The translations under genes and the position numbers were made by a program. The notes beneath the pieces were generated by a model. The model saw nothing but the letters and a program-made list of their open reading frames with translations. It did not search any database and was not told the origin of the DNA. A DNA stretch of 14,481 bases, taken from Alphaproteobacteria bacterium. Lineage in GTDB: Bacteria; Pseudomonadota; Alphaproteobacteria; Rhizobiales; Xanthobacteraceae. The stretch lies in contig VAZH01000134.1 of the NCBI GenBank assembly GCA_005884465.1, positions 1 to 14,481 of the forward strand, read 5' to 3'. Below, piece by piece: positions 6,305 to 13,939 of the stretch. How positions within the stretch are numbered: position 1 is the first letter of the stretch; each line of letters opens with the position of its first letter.

Positions 6305-6943
6305 ATGCGCACCACGCCCCAGATTCTGCTGTTGCTCCCGCTTCTGGCCGCGGCGCCGGCCCGCGCCGATCTGCATATCACCCGCGATCACGGCGGCTAT
6401 GTCGACGAATACAAGACGAACTATCAGCGCATCCGCGATCGCCATGAGCGCGTCATCATCGACGGCATCTGCAATTCGGCCTGCACGCTGGTGCTCGGCA
6501 TCGTTCCGATGAACAAGATTTGCGTGACGCCACGCGCCAGCCTCGGCTTCCACCAGGCCTATTACGATAAAGCCTTTACCTTCGGCATCAAGGTCAACAC
6601 CGCGGCAGGGACGTCCGACCTGATGTCCTATTATCCTGATGCGGTGAAGGACTGGATCCGCCGCAACGGCGGGCTGACCACCGAGATGAAGAAGATCAAG
6701 AACGGCGAAGATATTCATTGGTGTCATACCCCGCGCAAGCGGGGTATCCACTACGCCTTTCGACTTAATCACTGGCACTTTGGGATACTGGATCGCCCGC
6801 CTTCGCGGGCGATGACAGGAATCCTGGACTTGTGCGTCTGCGCAGCATCCCGGGGCACGGCATTACACAGCATCGCAAATCCTAGAACGTCACCACGCCG
6901 CGAATGGATTCGCCGCGCTTCATCAGCTCGAAGGCGTTGTTGA
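6305..6943 (+). CDS. Exported ClpP/COG3904-like protein with REPIN-derived C-terminus
   Basis: The start ATG 6305 gives a signal peptide ([21 protein letters not shown]); the earlier ATG at 6230 gives an unlikely leader. Neither has a strong ribosome binding site. Residues 22-139 read as a compact periplasmic domain, with [17 protein letters not shown] around residues 49-65; the SAC motif with Ser58 resembles the nucleophile region of ClpP-like predicted periplasmic proteins (COG3904). A later GFHQAY and [18 protein letters not shown] support this. From residue 140 the frame enters a REPIN-like repeat (6722-6817), so the last 73 residues are readthrough of the repeat and then of the antisense strand of the formaldehyde dehydrogenase gene, overlapping it by 62 bases. 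The native C-terminus is probably lost; the gene may be a functional truncation or a decaying pseudogene. Confidence 0.65.
   Translation: MRTTPQILLLLPLLAAAPARADLHITRDHGGYVDEYKTNYQRIRDRHERVIIDGICNSACTLVLGIVPMNKICVTPRASLGFHQAYYDKAFTFGIKVNTAAGTSDLMSYYPDAVKDWIRRNGGLTTEMKKIKNGEDIHWCHTPRKRGIHYAFRLNHWHFGILDRPPSRAMTGILDLCVCAASRGTALHSIANPRTSPRREWIRRASSARRRC
6722..6817. repeat. REPIN-like element (two inverted REP hairpins)
   Basis: The ends are inverted copies: TGTCAT at 6722-6727 and ATGACA at 6812-6817. Each end carries a nine-pair hairpin: ATACCCCGC/GCGGGGTAT (6726-6747, loop GCAA) and ATCGCCCGC/GCGGGCGAT (6792-6813, loop CTTC). Both arms fit one pattern, TGTCATnnCCCGCGnAnGCGGGnnATCCA, read inward. 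About 44 bases separate the hairpins. This is the layout of a REPIN, a non-autonomous repeat moved by a RAYT transposase, and I recall this sequence type as abundant between genes in Bradyrhizobium and relatives. No RAYT gene is in the window. It lies inside the 3' part of the ClpP-like gene. Confidence 0.85.
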
Positions 6944-8009
6944 TCTCGGCAAGCGGCATCACATGGGTGATCATCGGATCGATCTCGATCTTGCCCTGCA
7001 TATACCAGTCGACGATCTTGGGCACGTCGGTGCGCCCGCGCGCGCCGCCGAACGCGGTGCCTTTCCACACCCGGCCCGTCACCAGTTGAAACGGCCGCGT
7101 TGAAATCTCCGCGCCAGCGGGCGCCACGCCGATGATGATCGACTGGCCCCAGCCGCGATGGCAGGCTTCCAGCGCCTGCCGCATCACCGTGACGTTGCCG
7201 GTGCAGTCAAACGTATAATCGGCGCCGCCGATCTGGTCGGCGCCCGATTTTGTCAGATTGACGAGATGCGGGACCAGATCCTTGCCGAGATCCTTTGGAT
7301 TGACAAAGTGGGTCATCCCAAAACGCTCGCCCCATGGCTTGCGGTCGTTGTTGATATCGACCCCGACGATCATCTCGGCGCCGGCGAGCCGGAGACCCTG
7401 CAGCACGTTGAGCCCGATACCACCCAAGCCAAAGACGATCGCCTTGGCGCCTTGCTCGACCTTGGCGGTATTGATGACTGCGCCAATGCCGGTGGTGACG
7501 CCGCAGCCGATGTAGCAGACCTTATCGAACGGCGCGTCATTTCGGATTTTTGCCACCGCGATCTCCGGCAGCACGGTGAAGTTCGAAAACGTTGATGTGC
7601 CCATGTAGTGATGGATCGGCTTGCCGCCGCTCGAAAATCGCGAGGTGCCATCGGGCATCAGGCCCTGGCCTTGGGTGGCGCGAATCGCAGTGCAGAGGTT
7701 GGTTTTGCGCGACAGACATGAGGGGCATTGCCGGCATTCTGGCGTGTAGAGCGGAATGACGTGGTCGCCCTTGTTCACGCTGGTCACGCCGCGACCGGTG
7801 TCGACCACCACGCCGGCGCCTTCGTGGCCAAGGATCGCCGGAAACAATCCTTCGGGATCGGCGCCGGACAGCGTGAACTCGTCGGTGTGGCAGACGCCCG
7901 TGGCCTTGATTTCGACCAGCACTTCGCCCTCGCGCGGCCCCTCGAGCTGGATGGTCGATATCTCCAGCGCCTTGCCGGCGGCGATAGCAACGGCAGCGCG
8001 AACATCCAT
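6882..8009 (-). CDS. frmA: S-(hydroxymethyl)glutathione dehydrogenase / class III alcohol dehydrogenase
   Basis: A full-length 375-residue zinc-dependent medium-chain dehydrogenase. It oxidises S-hydroxymethylglutathione, formed from formaldehyde and glutathione, to S-formylglutathione with NAD+. The catalytic zinc region is [12 protein letters not shown] (Cys about 40), followed by GHEGAG (His) and [10 protein letters not shown]. The structural zinc site is the four-cysteine loop [15 protein letters not shown]. The NAD fold shows [12 protein letters not shown], then VGVDINNDR with the Asp typical for NAD. The tail ([10 protein letters not shown]) is complete. Two starts are possible: ATG at 8015 touches the AAGGA ribosome binding site, while ATG at 8009 has six bases of spacing and is preferred. 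No S-formylglutathione hydrolase gene is next to it here. It is divergent from the EamA permease gene. Confidence 0.95.
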   Translation of the reverse strand: MDVRAAVAIAAGKALEISTIQLEGPREGEVLVEIKATGVCHTDEFTLSGADPEGLFPAILGHEGAGVVVDTGRGVTSVNKGDHVIPLYTPECRQCPSCLSRKTNLCTAIRATQGQGLMPDGTSRFSSGGKPIHHYMGTSTFSNFTVLPEIAVAKIRNDAPFDKVCYIGCGVTTGIGAVINTAKVEQGAKAIVFGLGGIGLNVLQGLRLAGAEMIVGVDINNDRKPWGERFGMTHFVNPKDLGKDLVPHLVNLTKSGADQIGGADYTFDCTGNVTVMRQALEACHRGWGQSIIIGVAPAGAEISTRPFQLVTGRVWKGTAFGGARGRTDVPKIVDWYMQGKIEIDPMITHVMPLAEINNAFELMKRGESIRGVVTF

Positions 8010-8111
8010 GGCCATTCCTTATTCTCAATTTTCGTTATGCCATACCGCGCGAGCCGGCCCGCGCAAATGGGCGTTGCCGCACAGCATATGATCGGGCAGT
8101 CAGGGCGGCAA

Positions 8112-8984
8112 ATGAATCATAATTTAGAGCATCTTGCCGCGCGCGCGGCACCGGCGATCTTTGTCGTGCTCTGGAGTACCGGCTTTATTGCTACCAAATA
8201 CGTCCTGCATGATGCGGAACCGCTGACCTATCTTACAATCCGCATGGCGGTGGTGGTTGGGCTGATGGCCGTTATCGTCGCGATCGCACGGCCGAAATGG
8301 CCTGACGGTATTGGCATTGCCCACAGCGTCGTCGCGGGCGTCCTGGTCCATGGATTCTATCTGGGCGGCACCGCGGTTGCGATCGCGCATTCGATCCCCG
8401 CCGGGCTTTCGGCGCTGATTCCGGGCCTGCAGCCGATCCTGACCTCGACGCTGGCGAACCGCTGGCTCGGCGAGCGCGTCACGCCGCTGCAATGGAGCGG
8501 GCTACTGCTCGGGCTCGTCGGCGTGGTGTTGATCCTGCACGATCGCCCGATGAGCGGGGAGGCGGGTTGGGGATGGCTGGCTTCAGGCGTGTCGCTGGTC
8601 AGCATTACCTTGGGCACGCTGTACCAAAGGCGCTATTGCGGCAAGATCGACTGGCGTGCCGGCAATCTCGTGCAATACATCGCGGTCACGATTTTCTTCG
8701 CCGCGGGCGCCTGGCTGTTCGAGAGCAATGTGGTGCGCTGGACCAGCGAGTTCGTGCTGGCGCTTACCTGGCTCGCGGTGGTGCTGTCGATCGGATCGAT
8801 CGGGCTGTTGTACTGGCTGATCCGGCGCTCGGCGGCAACCTCGGTGGCAAGCCTGTTCTACCTGGTGCCGGCGGTGACCGCTGTCATGGCCTATGTCCTG
8901 TTCGGCGAGCGGCTCGATACGGTTGCGATAGCAGGCATGGTCGCCTGCGCTGCCGCGGTGTTCCTGGTCAACCGCCGCGGGTAA
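8112..8984 (+). CDS. EamA/DMT-family permease
   Basis: A 290-residue membrane protein with about ten hydrophobic segments in two EamA halves, the usual size for drug/metabolite transporters. The N-terminal half opens with AIFVVLWSTGFIATKYVLH, a typical first helix, and ends with GLLLGLVGVVLIL after the ERVTPLQW segment. The second half has LASGVSLVSITLGTLYQRR and finishes with the signature FGERLDTVAIAGMV. It should move a small metabolite or amino acid across the inner membrane; the substrate cannot be told. ATG 8112 was chosen over 8088 because it fits the usual family start; both have weak ribosome binding sites. The gene is divergent from the formaldehyde dehydrogenase gene, with about 100 bases between them that must hold both promoters. 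Confidence 0.9.
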   Translation: MNHNLEHLAARAAPAIFVVLWSTGFIATKYVLHDAEPLTYLTIRMAVVVGLMAVIVAIARPKWPDGIGIAHSVVAGVLVHGFYLGGTAVAIAHSIPAGLSALIPGLQPILTSTLANRWLGERVTPLQWSGLLLGLVGVVLILHDRPMSGEAGWGWLASGVSLVSITLGTLYQRRYCGKIDWRAGNLVQYIAVTIFFAAGAWLFESNVVRWTSEFVLALTWLAVVLSIGSIGLLYWLIRRSAATSVASLFYLVPAVTAVMAYVLFGERLDTVAIAGMVACAAAVFLVNRRG

Positions 8985-8991
8985 GTCGGTG

Positions 8992-9012
8992 TTTCGGCTT
9001 CAGAAGCCGAAA
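8992..9012 (+). terminator. Hairpin after the EamA gene
   Basis: TTTCGGCTT (8992-9000) pairs with AAGCCGAAA (9004-9012) around CAG, seven bases beyond the permease stop codon. There is no T-run after the stem on the plus strand, so termination is likely but weak. Confidence 0.4.
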
Positions 9013-9102
9013 ATTGCTCGGATAGCGATACATCCTTAGCGTGTTATTTGATTCTGTGTTATCCTTGGCGCGCAGTAAATTTTTTAACAAGCGGAGGATT
9101 CC

Positions 9103-9876
9103 ATGAATATCATTCACGCGGCCCAGGCAGGCCAAGGCGGCCCTGTTACCGTCGCCTGCATCAATCAAGCGACAGTCGCTCTCGGTGTCCCCTTCGACAA
9201 GCTGACGGCCGCTCTGCAAAAATGCTACGACGAGTACTTCCTGCCGGTTTGGGGCTATCCCCTGAAGCTGTACAATACCGACACAGCAAAGCCATCGGAC
9301 TGGCAATTCATATATTTCGATGATGCCGACGCGGCCGGTGCGCTCGGCTATCACGATCTCACCAAGAATGGGCAGCCGGTATCGAAAATCTTTGTCAAGA
9401 CAACGCTCGCAGACCATCAGCTGGTTAGCGTCACGGCGTGTCATGAATTGTTCGAGATGGCGATCGACCCGATTGCAAATCTGTGGGCAGAGGCGAGCGA
9501 CGGCACGGAATACGCCTATGAGATGAGCGACCCCGTCGAAGAGGACACTTTCCTGGTCGACGGAATTCAGATGTCAAACTTCGTGCATCCGTCGTGGTTC
9601 GAGCCATTCAAGCACCCGTCCGGCACGAAATACGATCACCTTGGACTACTCAAGGCGCCCTTTAGCATGACCAAGGGCGGCTACGTCATCATCAAGAAAA
9701 ACGGCAAGGTGACGCAAAAGTACGGCTCCAAGGCGAAGGAAATTCGGTTCAAGAAAGAGGATCGGCTTGGCCATCGCAGCGAATACCGTAAGCCTCTGGG
9801 CAAAGGCCTTCGGATTCTCACACCAACGAAGCGTCGAAAGAGCCAAACGATCGAAATGACGATGGGGACTCGTTAA
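9103..9876 (+). CDS. HExxE motif protein, putative metallopeptidase-like, with basic tail
   Basis: A 257-residue protein with a strong ribosome binding site (CGGAGG, spacing six). There is no signal peptide or membrane segment. The central motif is TACHELFEMAIDP, residues 112-123: H114, E115 and E118 form HExxE rather than the HExxH of common zinc peptidases, followed by a DP pair. A second conserved-looking block, YAYEMSDPVEEDTF (137-150), and SNFVHPSWFEP (158-168) follow. I recall the HE(x)xEM..DP plus E..DPVE arrangement from uncharacterised bacterial and phage-related proteins. Activity is not established. The last 60 residues are strongly basic (for example YVIIKKNGKVTQKYGSKAK and TPTKRRKSQ), which suggests nucleic acid or envelope binding. 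The coding sequence is less GC-rich than the neighbouring permease, which may indicate transfer. It is a single-gene unit with its own terminator. Confidence 0.75.
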   Translation: MNIIHAAQAGQGGPVTVACINQATVALGVPFDKLTAALQKCYDEYFLPVWGYPLKLYNTDTAKPSDWQFIYFDDADAAGALGYHDLTKNGQPVSKIFVKTTLADHQLVSVTACHELFEMAIDPIANLWAEASDGTEYAYEMSDPVEEDTFLVDGIQMSNFVHPSWFEPFKHPSGTKYDHLGLLKAPFSMTKGGYVIIKKNGKVTQKYGSKAKEIRFKKEDRLGHRSEYRKPLGKGLRILTPTKRRKSQTIEMTMGTR

Positions 9877-9948
9877 ACAAGAGCACGCCGAACACTGCGG
9901 TGTCCGACAAGACCGTCGCCACGCGTTGAGGGTGGCCTGCCCGCAAAC

Positions 9949-9977
9949 AAGCCTCCGAATTTGCATTCGGAGGCTTT
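9949..9977 (+). terminator. Intrinsic terminator after the HExxE gene
   Basis: AAGCCTCCGAAT (9949-9960) pairs perfectly with ATTCGGAGGCTT (9965-9976), twelve pairs with the four-base loop TTGC. The T-run is only three bases, but the stem is long and is located 72 bases after the stop codon. The flanking A and T residues make it able to act on both strands. Confidence 0.65.
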
Positions 9978-10120
9978 GCATAGGAGACGGGAAAGCGCAT
10001 ATTTCGCAAAGGCCTGCCCTCGGACCGGTTAGAGGGCGGATGCGGGTTTTGCGACGAGGATACGCGCAGTTATTGACTAGAGTAATTCCCAGGCCGGATT
10101 CTACGTAGCCGGATCAACTC

Positions 10121-10375
10121 TCAGCGCCTCGATTTCCTGGCCTGCTTTTTCTTTTTGGCGGCTTTCTTGCCGGCCCTTTTGGCTGACTTTTTCGCCGAGG
10201 ATTTCTTCGAAGCCTTTTTCGCTTTTTTGGTCTTCTTCGGCGTCATCTTTTTCGCGACTTTCCTGGCTGCCTTCTTGACCTTTTTGACGGCTGTCTTGGC
10301 AGCTTCCTTGGTCGCGCCGGCGGCGTTGCTCACCGCGTCCGTCATCTGTTCCAGAACGGATTTCTCATCGTCCAT
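10121..10375 (-). CDS. Lysine/alanine-rich histone H1-like protein
   Basis: An 84-residue protein. The start ATG 10375 follows GGGGGA with suitable spacing; the open frame continues upstream to 10567 but that part overlaps the cyclase gene end and looks non-coding. Residues 1-24 are mildly acidic (MDDEKSVLEQMTDAVSNAAG), then the protein becomes a repetitive Lys/Ala tail with elements such as KKVKKAARKVAKK, TPKKTKKAKKASKK, SAKKSAKRAGKKAAKKKK and a closing ARKSRR. This composition matches bacterial H1-like proteins (AlgP and Hc1 types) that bind DNA without sequence specificity. It is cytoplasmic, with no membrane segment. It follows the cyclase gene on the same strand, 145 bases away. DNA binding is inferred from composition only. 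Confidence 0.8.
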   Translation of the reverse strand: MDDEKSVLEQMTDAVSNAAGATKEAAKTAVKKVKKAARKVAKKMTPKKTKKAKKASKKSSAKKSAKRAGKKAAKKKKQARKSRR

Positions 10376-10520
10376 ATCGTCCCCCAGGGTTTTGTTCGAA
10401 GGCTCAACGATAGCGGGATTCGTCGAGGTGTTAAAGGGGTGGACAGGTGCGCGTGCCATTGTCGATTCGAACGCGGCTGTCGCGCGCGACCTCCTCGCGC
10501 CGAGATTTCCAGGATGCAAT

Positions 10521-12095
10521 CTATTGCGCCGGGCTTGACTGTCGTCGGTCAAGCGCAGCAAGTGCATTGACTAATATCGACCGGATGCGATCGGCCCCCT
10601 GAGCGTCCACGATCGAAGAATCAAGATAAAAATCCAGCCCGGTTATCCGCTCAACGATGACTTCGCCCGTCGCGGTGCTGTCGAGCACATTATCCACCGA
10701 ATATGGAATGACCTCGCGGCTGATCCCTTTCATCGTGATCGGCGGCAGCGAATGTCCGGCCATGACGTCGCCTGCTAACGCGAATGTTTCATAGCTAACG
10801 ACGATACCGCCGGGCTCGGCGATGGACTGCAGCCGTGCCGCCAGATTGGCCTCTGCGCCAATGATCGTATAGTCCATTCGATCCGAACTCCCGAAATTGC
10901 CGACGTTGCAATAACCGGAGTTGATGCCCATCCGCGCCTTGAACGGGTGCTCGATTCCCGCGGCCCGCCATTTCGCGTTGAGTTCAAGGAGCCGGCGCTG
11001 CATGCGCCAGGCCATCCGCACGCATGCCTGGGCATCAGCCCTGTCGCCTCTTGTTTCGGGATCCCCAAAGAAGATCAGCATCGCATCGCCGATGAATTTA
11101 TCGATCGTGCCGCCATGCTCATGTGCGATCGCGGACATCTCCGTAAAATATTCGTTGAGCAATTGAGTAATCTGTTCCGGCTGTAGCCGCTCGGTGGTAG
11201 CGGTAAAATTCTGGATGTCCGAGAAGAAAATCGTCAGTTTCTTTCTTTCGGTATGGATTGTGACGTCCTTCTGTCCGCTGAAAATGCTCTTGTAGACCTG
11301 TGGCGAGATATAGCGTGAGATTTTTAGCGAGAGCGTCGCGAGGAAGTCATTGTTCGCTTCCAATTCCCGGTTCATGCCCTGGATTTGCCTGGCTTGGCGG
11401 CGTTGCATCGCCACAAACGACACGCCGCTGATCGCGGCTAGAGCGAAATAGGCAAGCAGGTACTTGAACGAGAAAATATTCGCAGCGATCGGCTGCGTGA
11501 TGGCGACTTCCTGAATGCCGCGGACGTCACCGACTTTCCAGTCGTGCTTCGGGCTTTCCGGATGAGCGTTGTGACAACTGACACAGGCGGGCCCCATGAT
11601 GATCGGGGCGATCAGCCGGACACTGTCGCTGAACATCGAACTGGCTGCGTCGACGATCCTTTGGTCGGGATTATCGCGCAGGCTTTGCAGGGACGTCTTC
11701 TCGAAAGCGTCCAATTGATGCGGCGTGCGGTTCTTGAAGGGAAAGTCGGAAACAAAGCGATAATTGATGTTCCGCTGCTGTTCGCTGATGACCTTGCCAA
11801 GTTCGAGCGACAATGTTGCGGGAATGGGTATCGCGCCCGGGATGGTCTCGTAGTTGTGGACCACCTTGGTAGCGCCAGGATTGGCGAGAACCCGGCCGAC
11901 GACATTCGAGGCGTAATAAGACCGGACGCTGCTGATGACAGAGTTGAGATCGGTCGCCTGCCTTCTGAGCGCGGCCTCTGCGAGATTCGTGAGATCCAGC
12001 CATACCGCGACCGGGAGCGCGGCCAGCAGTACTGCGATAAGAAGCCCCGTCAGCACCGAGGAGCGTATGTGTCGGGAGGTTGTACTTTTTTCCAT
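10521..12095 (-). CDS. Membrane class III adenylate cyclase with CxxCH (Tll0287-like/DUF3365) sensor domain
   Basis: A 524-residue protein. One membrane helix lies at about 13-33, a periplasmic region at 34-208 and a second helix at about 210-230, so the sensor faces the periplasm. The sensor region reads as DUF3365/Tll0287-like and carries one CVSCH motif (C171, C174, H175), a covalent heme c site. A short linker leads to the catalytic domain at about 283-470. Its metal aspartates are D293 (FSDIQNFT) and D337 (GDAMLIFFGDP). K333 and T410 (DYTIIG) fit adenine recognition, and N417 and R421 (ANLAARL) the transition-state residues, so all catalytic residues are present and ATP is the likely substrate. 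A redox or ligand change at the heme probably controls cAMP output. It lies downstream of the peroxiredoxin gene on the same strand, 190 bases away. Confidence 0.92.
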   Translation of the reverse strand: MEKSTTSRHIRSSVLTGLLIAVLLAALPVAVWLDLTNLAEAALRRQATDLNSVISSVRSYYASNVVGRVLANPGATKVVHNYETIPGAIPIPATLSLELGKVISEQQRNINYRFVSDFPFKNRTPHQLDAFEKTSLQSLRDNPDQRIVDAASSMFSDSVRLIAPIIMGPACVSCHNAHPESPKHDWKVGDVRGIQEVAITQPIAANIFSFKYLLAYFALAAISGVSFVAMQRRQARQIQGMNRELEANNDFLATLSLKISRYISPQVYKSIFSGQKDVTIHTERKKLTIFFSDIQNFTATTERLQPEQITQLLNEYFTEMSAIAHEHGGTIDKFIGDAMLIFFGDPETRGDRADAQACVRMAWRMQRRLLELNAKWRAAGIEHPFKARMGINSGYCNVGNFGSSDRMDYTIIGAEANLAARLQSIAEPGGIVVSYETFALAGDVMAGHSLPPITMKGISREVIPYSVDNVLDSTATGEVIVERITGLDFYLDSSIVDAQGADRIRSILVNALAALDRRQSSPAQ

Positions 12096-12286
12096 GGCCG
12101 CAATTCCGATTCATCAACGTCGCTTGCGCGATGCTTTCATCGGGGGTGGCGCGTGTAAAGCTCTCCCGGCATGTTGCCGCGCTGCAACTTCATGCAGACT
12201 CGGTGGACACGGCGCAAGCACGCCTTTGCGCCCTACGAAGCTCGATCGCTTCGTCGCTGCCCTTCCCGTAAGGACGGCGACAAGCG

Positions 12287-12946
12287 TTACTTCGGCTGTG
12301 GCACGATCCGGATATAGGGCTTTTGCGCTTTCCAGCCCTGCGGATAGATCGTCTTGGCCTCGTCGTCGGAAACCGAACCGGCGATGATGACGTCTTCGCC
12401 CTGCTTCCAGTCGGCAGGCGTCGCGACGCGATGCTTCGCCGTCATCTGCAGCGAATCGATCGAGCGCAGGATTTCCTGGAAATTGCGCCCTGTCGTCATC
12501 GGGTAGACCATCACCAGTTTTATCTTCTTGTCCGGTCCGATGACAAAGACGTTGCGAACGGTCTGGTTGTCGGCGGGGGTGCGCGCGGCGGCGTCGCCGG
12601 AGGTTGAGGCCGGCAGCATGTCGTAGAGCTTCGATACCTTGAAGTCGCTGTCGCCGATCATGGGATAGTTCGGCGCCGCGCCCTGCGTCTCCTTGATGTC
12701 CTCGGACCATTTTGCGTGCTTGTCGACGGGGTCGACGCTGAGCCCCATCAGCTTGACGCCGCGCTTGTCGAACTCCGGTTTCAGCTTGGCCAGCGCGCCA
12801 AGCTCGGTGGTGCAGACCGGCGTGAAATCCTTCGGGTGCGAGAACAGGAGCGCCCAGTTGTTACCGATCCAGTCGTGGAATTTGATTTTGCCTTCGGTGG
12901 TTTCGGCCTCGAAATCCGGGGCCACAGCGCCTATCTGGAGAGCCAT
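12287..12946 (-). CDS. 1-Cys peroxiredoxin (Prx6 type)
   Basis: A full-length 219-residue cytoplasmic peroxiredoxin that reduces hydrogen peroxide and organic hydroperoxides. The active site is PKDFTPVCTTE, with the peroxidatic Cys45 and the P38, T42 and C45 pattern. I see no other cysteine, so it is a 1-Cys enzyme that needs an external thiol. The C-terminal part typical of the Prx6 group is present: GRNFQEILRSIDSLQ, then VATPADWKQGEDVIIAGSV and YPQGWKAQKPYIR. The ATG at 12946 has GAGGT six bases upstream. A sigma-70-like promoter, TTCACT-N17-TATACT, is just upstream. The cyclase gene follows on the same strand, so shared transcription is possible. Confidence 0.96.
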   Translation of the reverse strand: MALQIGAVAPDFEAETTEGKIKFHDWIGNNWALLFSHPKDFTPVCTTELGALAKLKPEFDKRGVKLMGLSVDPVDKHAKWSEDIKETQGAAPNYPMIGDSDFKVSKLYDMLPASTSGDAAARTPADNQTVRNVFVIGPDKKIKLVMVYPMTTGRNFQEILRSIDSLQMTAKHRVATPADWKQGEDVIIAGSVSDDEAKTIYPQGWKAQKPYIRIVPQPK

Positions 12947-12992
12947 GTTACGACCTCATGTCATTCAAGTTACAGGTGAATTCGGTTTTTGC

Positions 12993-13021
12993 AGTATAGA
13001 GGGCGGGCCGCCTTAAGTGAA
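12993..13021 (-). promoter_or_regulatory. Candidate sigma-70-like promoter of the peroxiredoxin gene
   Basis: On the minus strand TTCACT (13021-13016) and TATACT (12998-12993) are separated by 17 bases, close to the TTGACA/TATAAT pattern. The 5' leader would be about 40 bases. No OxyR-type site was identified by eye. Confidence 0.4.
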
Positions 13022-13192
13022 CGGGCGCCCGCAAAAGGGTAGAACCTTCTCCGCTGTGGGAAACTCCTAGCATGTCCTTTTGATACCCGCCCGTACAGGG
13101 AAAAAACCACGCCGGCCGCAAAAGCCCGATTGCCCCGATATTGCCCCCTGAACGCCGCATCGCTGCCGGACCGGGTTGCGACTCCCCTGAAC

Positions 13193-13208
13193 CGTGACCG
13201 ATGTCACA
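13193..13208. promoter_or_regulatory. Candidate Crp-family operator, CGTGA-N6-TCACA
   Basis: CGTGA-CCGATG-TCACA has the same half-sites as the site at 4108-4123 and is one base from the classical Crp consensus. It lies about 115-130 bases upstream of the gene starting at 13322 and about 250 bases upstream of the peroxiredoxin gene, between divergent promoters. Confidence 0.35.
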
Positions 13209-13321
13209 GCGACCCATCAGCAACAGTTAAAAAACCCGCGAGGCAAGCTTCGAATCGTTAACCACTCGTTTACGCCCGCATGGAAATGCTGAACCAGAAC
13301 AAGAAACTGAAAAGAGTACCA

Positions 13322-13903
13322 ATGTCTGCCCCTACGCTTAAGGTCGCCGAGGCAATCGGCACCCTCGAACCATCGAAGATTTCCTGCCGCAAATCCGCAG
13401 CCCTTGCCCTGACGATTGTACGCGACGGCGTGATCACCGGCGAAGGCCCCACCACCAAAGGCCGCATTCATTTCTCCCGCGCACTGGACGCCGATGATGC
13501 CGCCTGGTGCGCGCGCATCCTGACCGCGACCGCGGTCGAGCACCAGCCGGTTAGCCGCGCCGAAGCCGAAGCGCTGTTCGAGATCGACGATGCGGCCGCC
13601 GAACGCAGCGACGAGGGGCGTTTCGACGATTTGCTGGCCAAGGCGGTCGTTCATCACGCGGCCTCCGCTTCCGGTCTGCCAGTGCCTCCGCGTACCGTCG
13701 CGCTGTCGCCGGAAACCGCGATCGAAAGCTGGGCGCCGACCAGAGCCGTGGGCGTCGATACCGAAGTGCTGGAGTGGATCGCAAGACAGATGCGCGGCAA
13801 GCGCCGCAGCAACCGTACCCTGATGTCGCTGGTCGCCACCATCGTCGGCGCGGCGGCGCTGCCGCTGGCGCAACTGCCGAACGTGTTCGACATCGGGATG
13901 TGA
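13322..13903 (+). CDS. Hypothetical protein with C-terminal membrane segment
   Basis: A 193-residue protein from the ATG at 13322, which has AAGAG about five bases upstream; the ATG at 13280 in the same frame has no ribosome binding site. Residues 1-60 contain SKISCRKSAALALTIVRDGVI-like strands, followed by GPTTKGRIHFSRAL and a helical acidic region (DDAAWCARILTATAV, AEAEALFEIDDAAAERSDEG). RFDDLLAKAVVHH and IESWAP follow at about 110-145. The last 26 residues include one hydrophobic segment (TLMSLVATIVGAAALPLAQL), so it is probably a tail-anchored or single-pass membrane protein. I recall similar conserved proteins in Bradyrhizobium, but no domain name. A Crp-like and a CtrA-like site lie upstream. 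Function is unknown. Confidence 0.7.
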   Translation: MSAPTLKVAEAIGTLEPSKISCRKSAALALTIVRDGVITGEGPTTKGRIHFSRALDADDAAWCARILTATAVEHQPVSRAEAEALFEIDDAAAERSDEGRFDDLLAKAVVHHAASASGLPVPPRTVALSPETAIESWAPTRAVGVDTEVLEWIARQMRGKRRSNRTLMSLVATIVGAAALPLAQLPNVFDIGM

Positions 13904-13939
13904 TCGCAGCCGGCGACGCCGCTTGTCACGACCGCGGAG

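Larger units (their letters stand above)
12947..13321. other. Divergent intergenic region, peroxiredoxin and 13322 gene
   Basis: About 375 bases between two divergent genes. It holds the peroxiredoxin promoter, a Crp-like site at 13193-13208 and a near-match to a CtrA box (TTAA-N7-TTTA, 13258-13272). A minus-strand frame of 91 residues crosses it but has no family resemblance or ribosome binding site and overlaps these elements, so it is not called. A palindrome GGGCGCCC at about 13023-13030 was also noted. Confidence 0.5.

Noticed and set aside
8864..8887. GTGA-N6-TCAT match resembling the Crp-like motif
   Set aside because: It is inside the EamA coding sequence and has a mismatch; most likely chance.
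12948..13223. 91-residue minus-strand frame upstream of the peroxiredoxin gene
   Set aside because: It covers the likely promoter and operator region and has no ribosome binding site or family resemblance.
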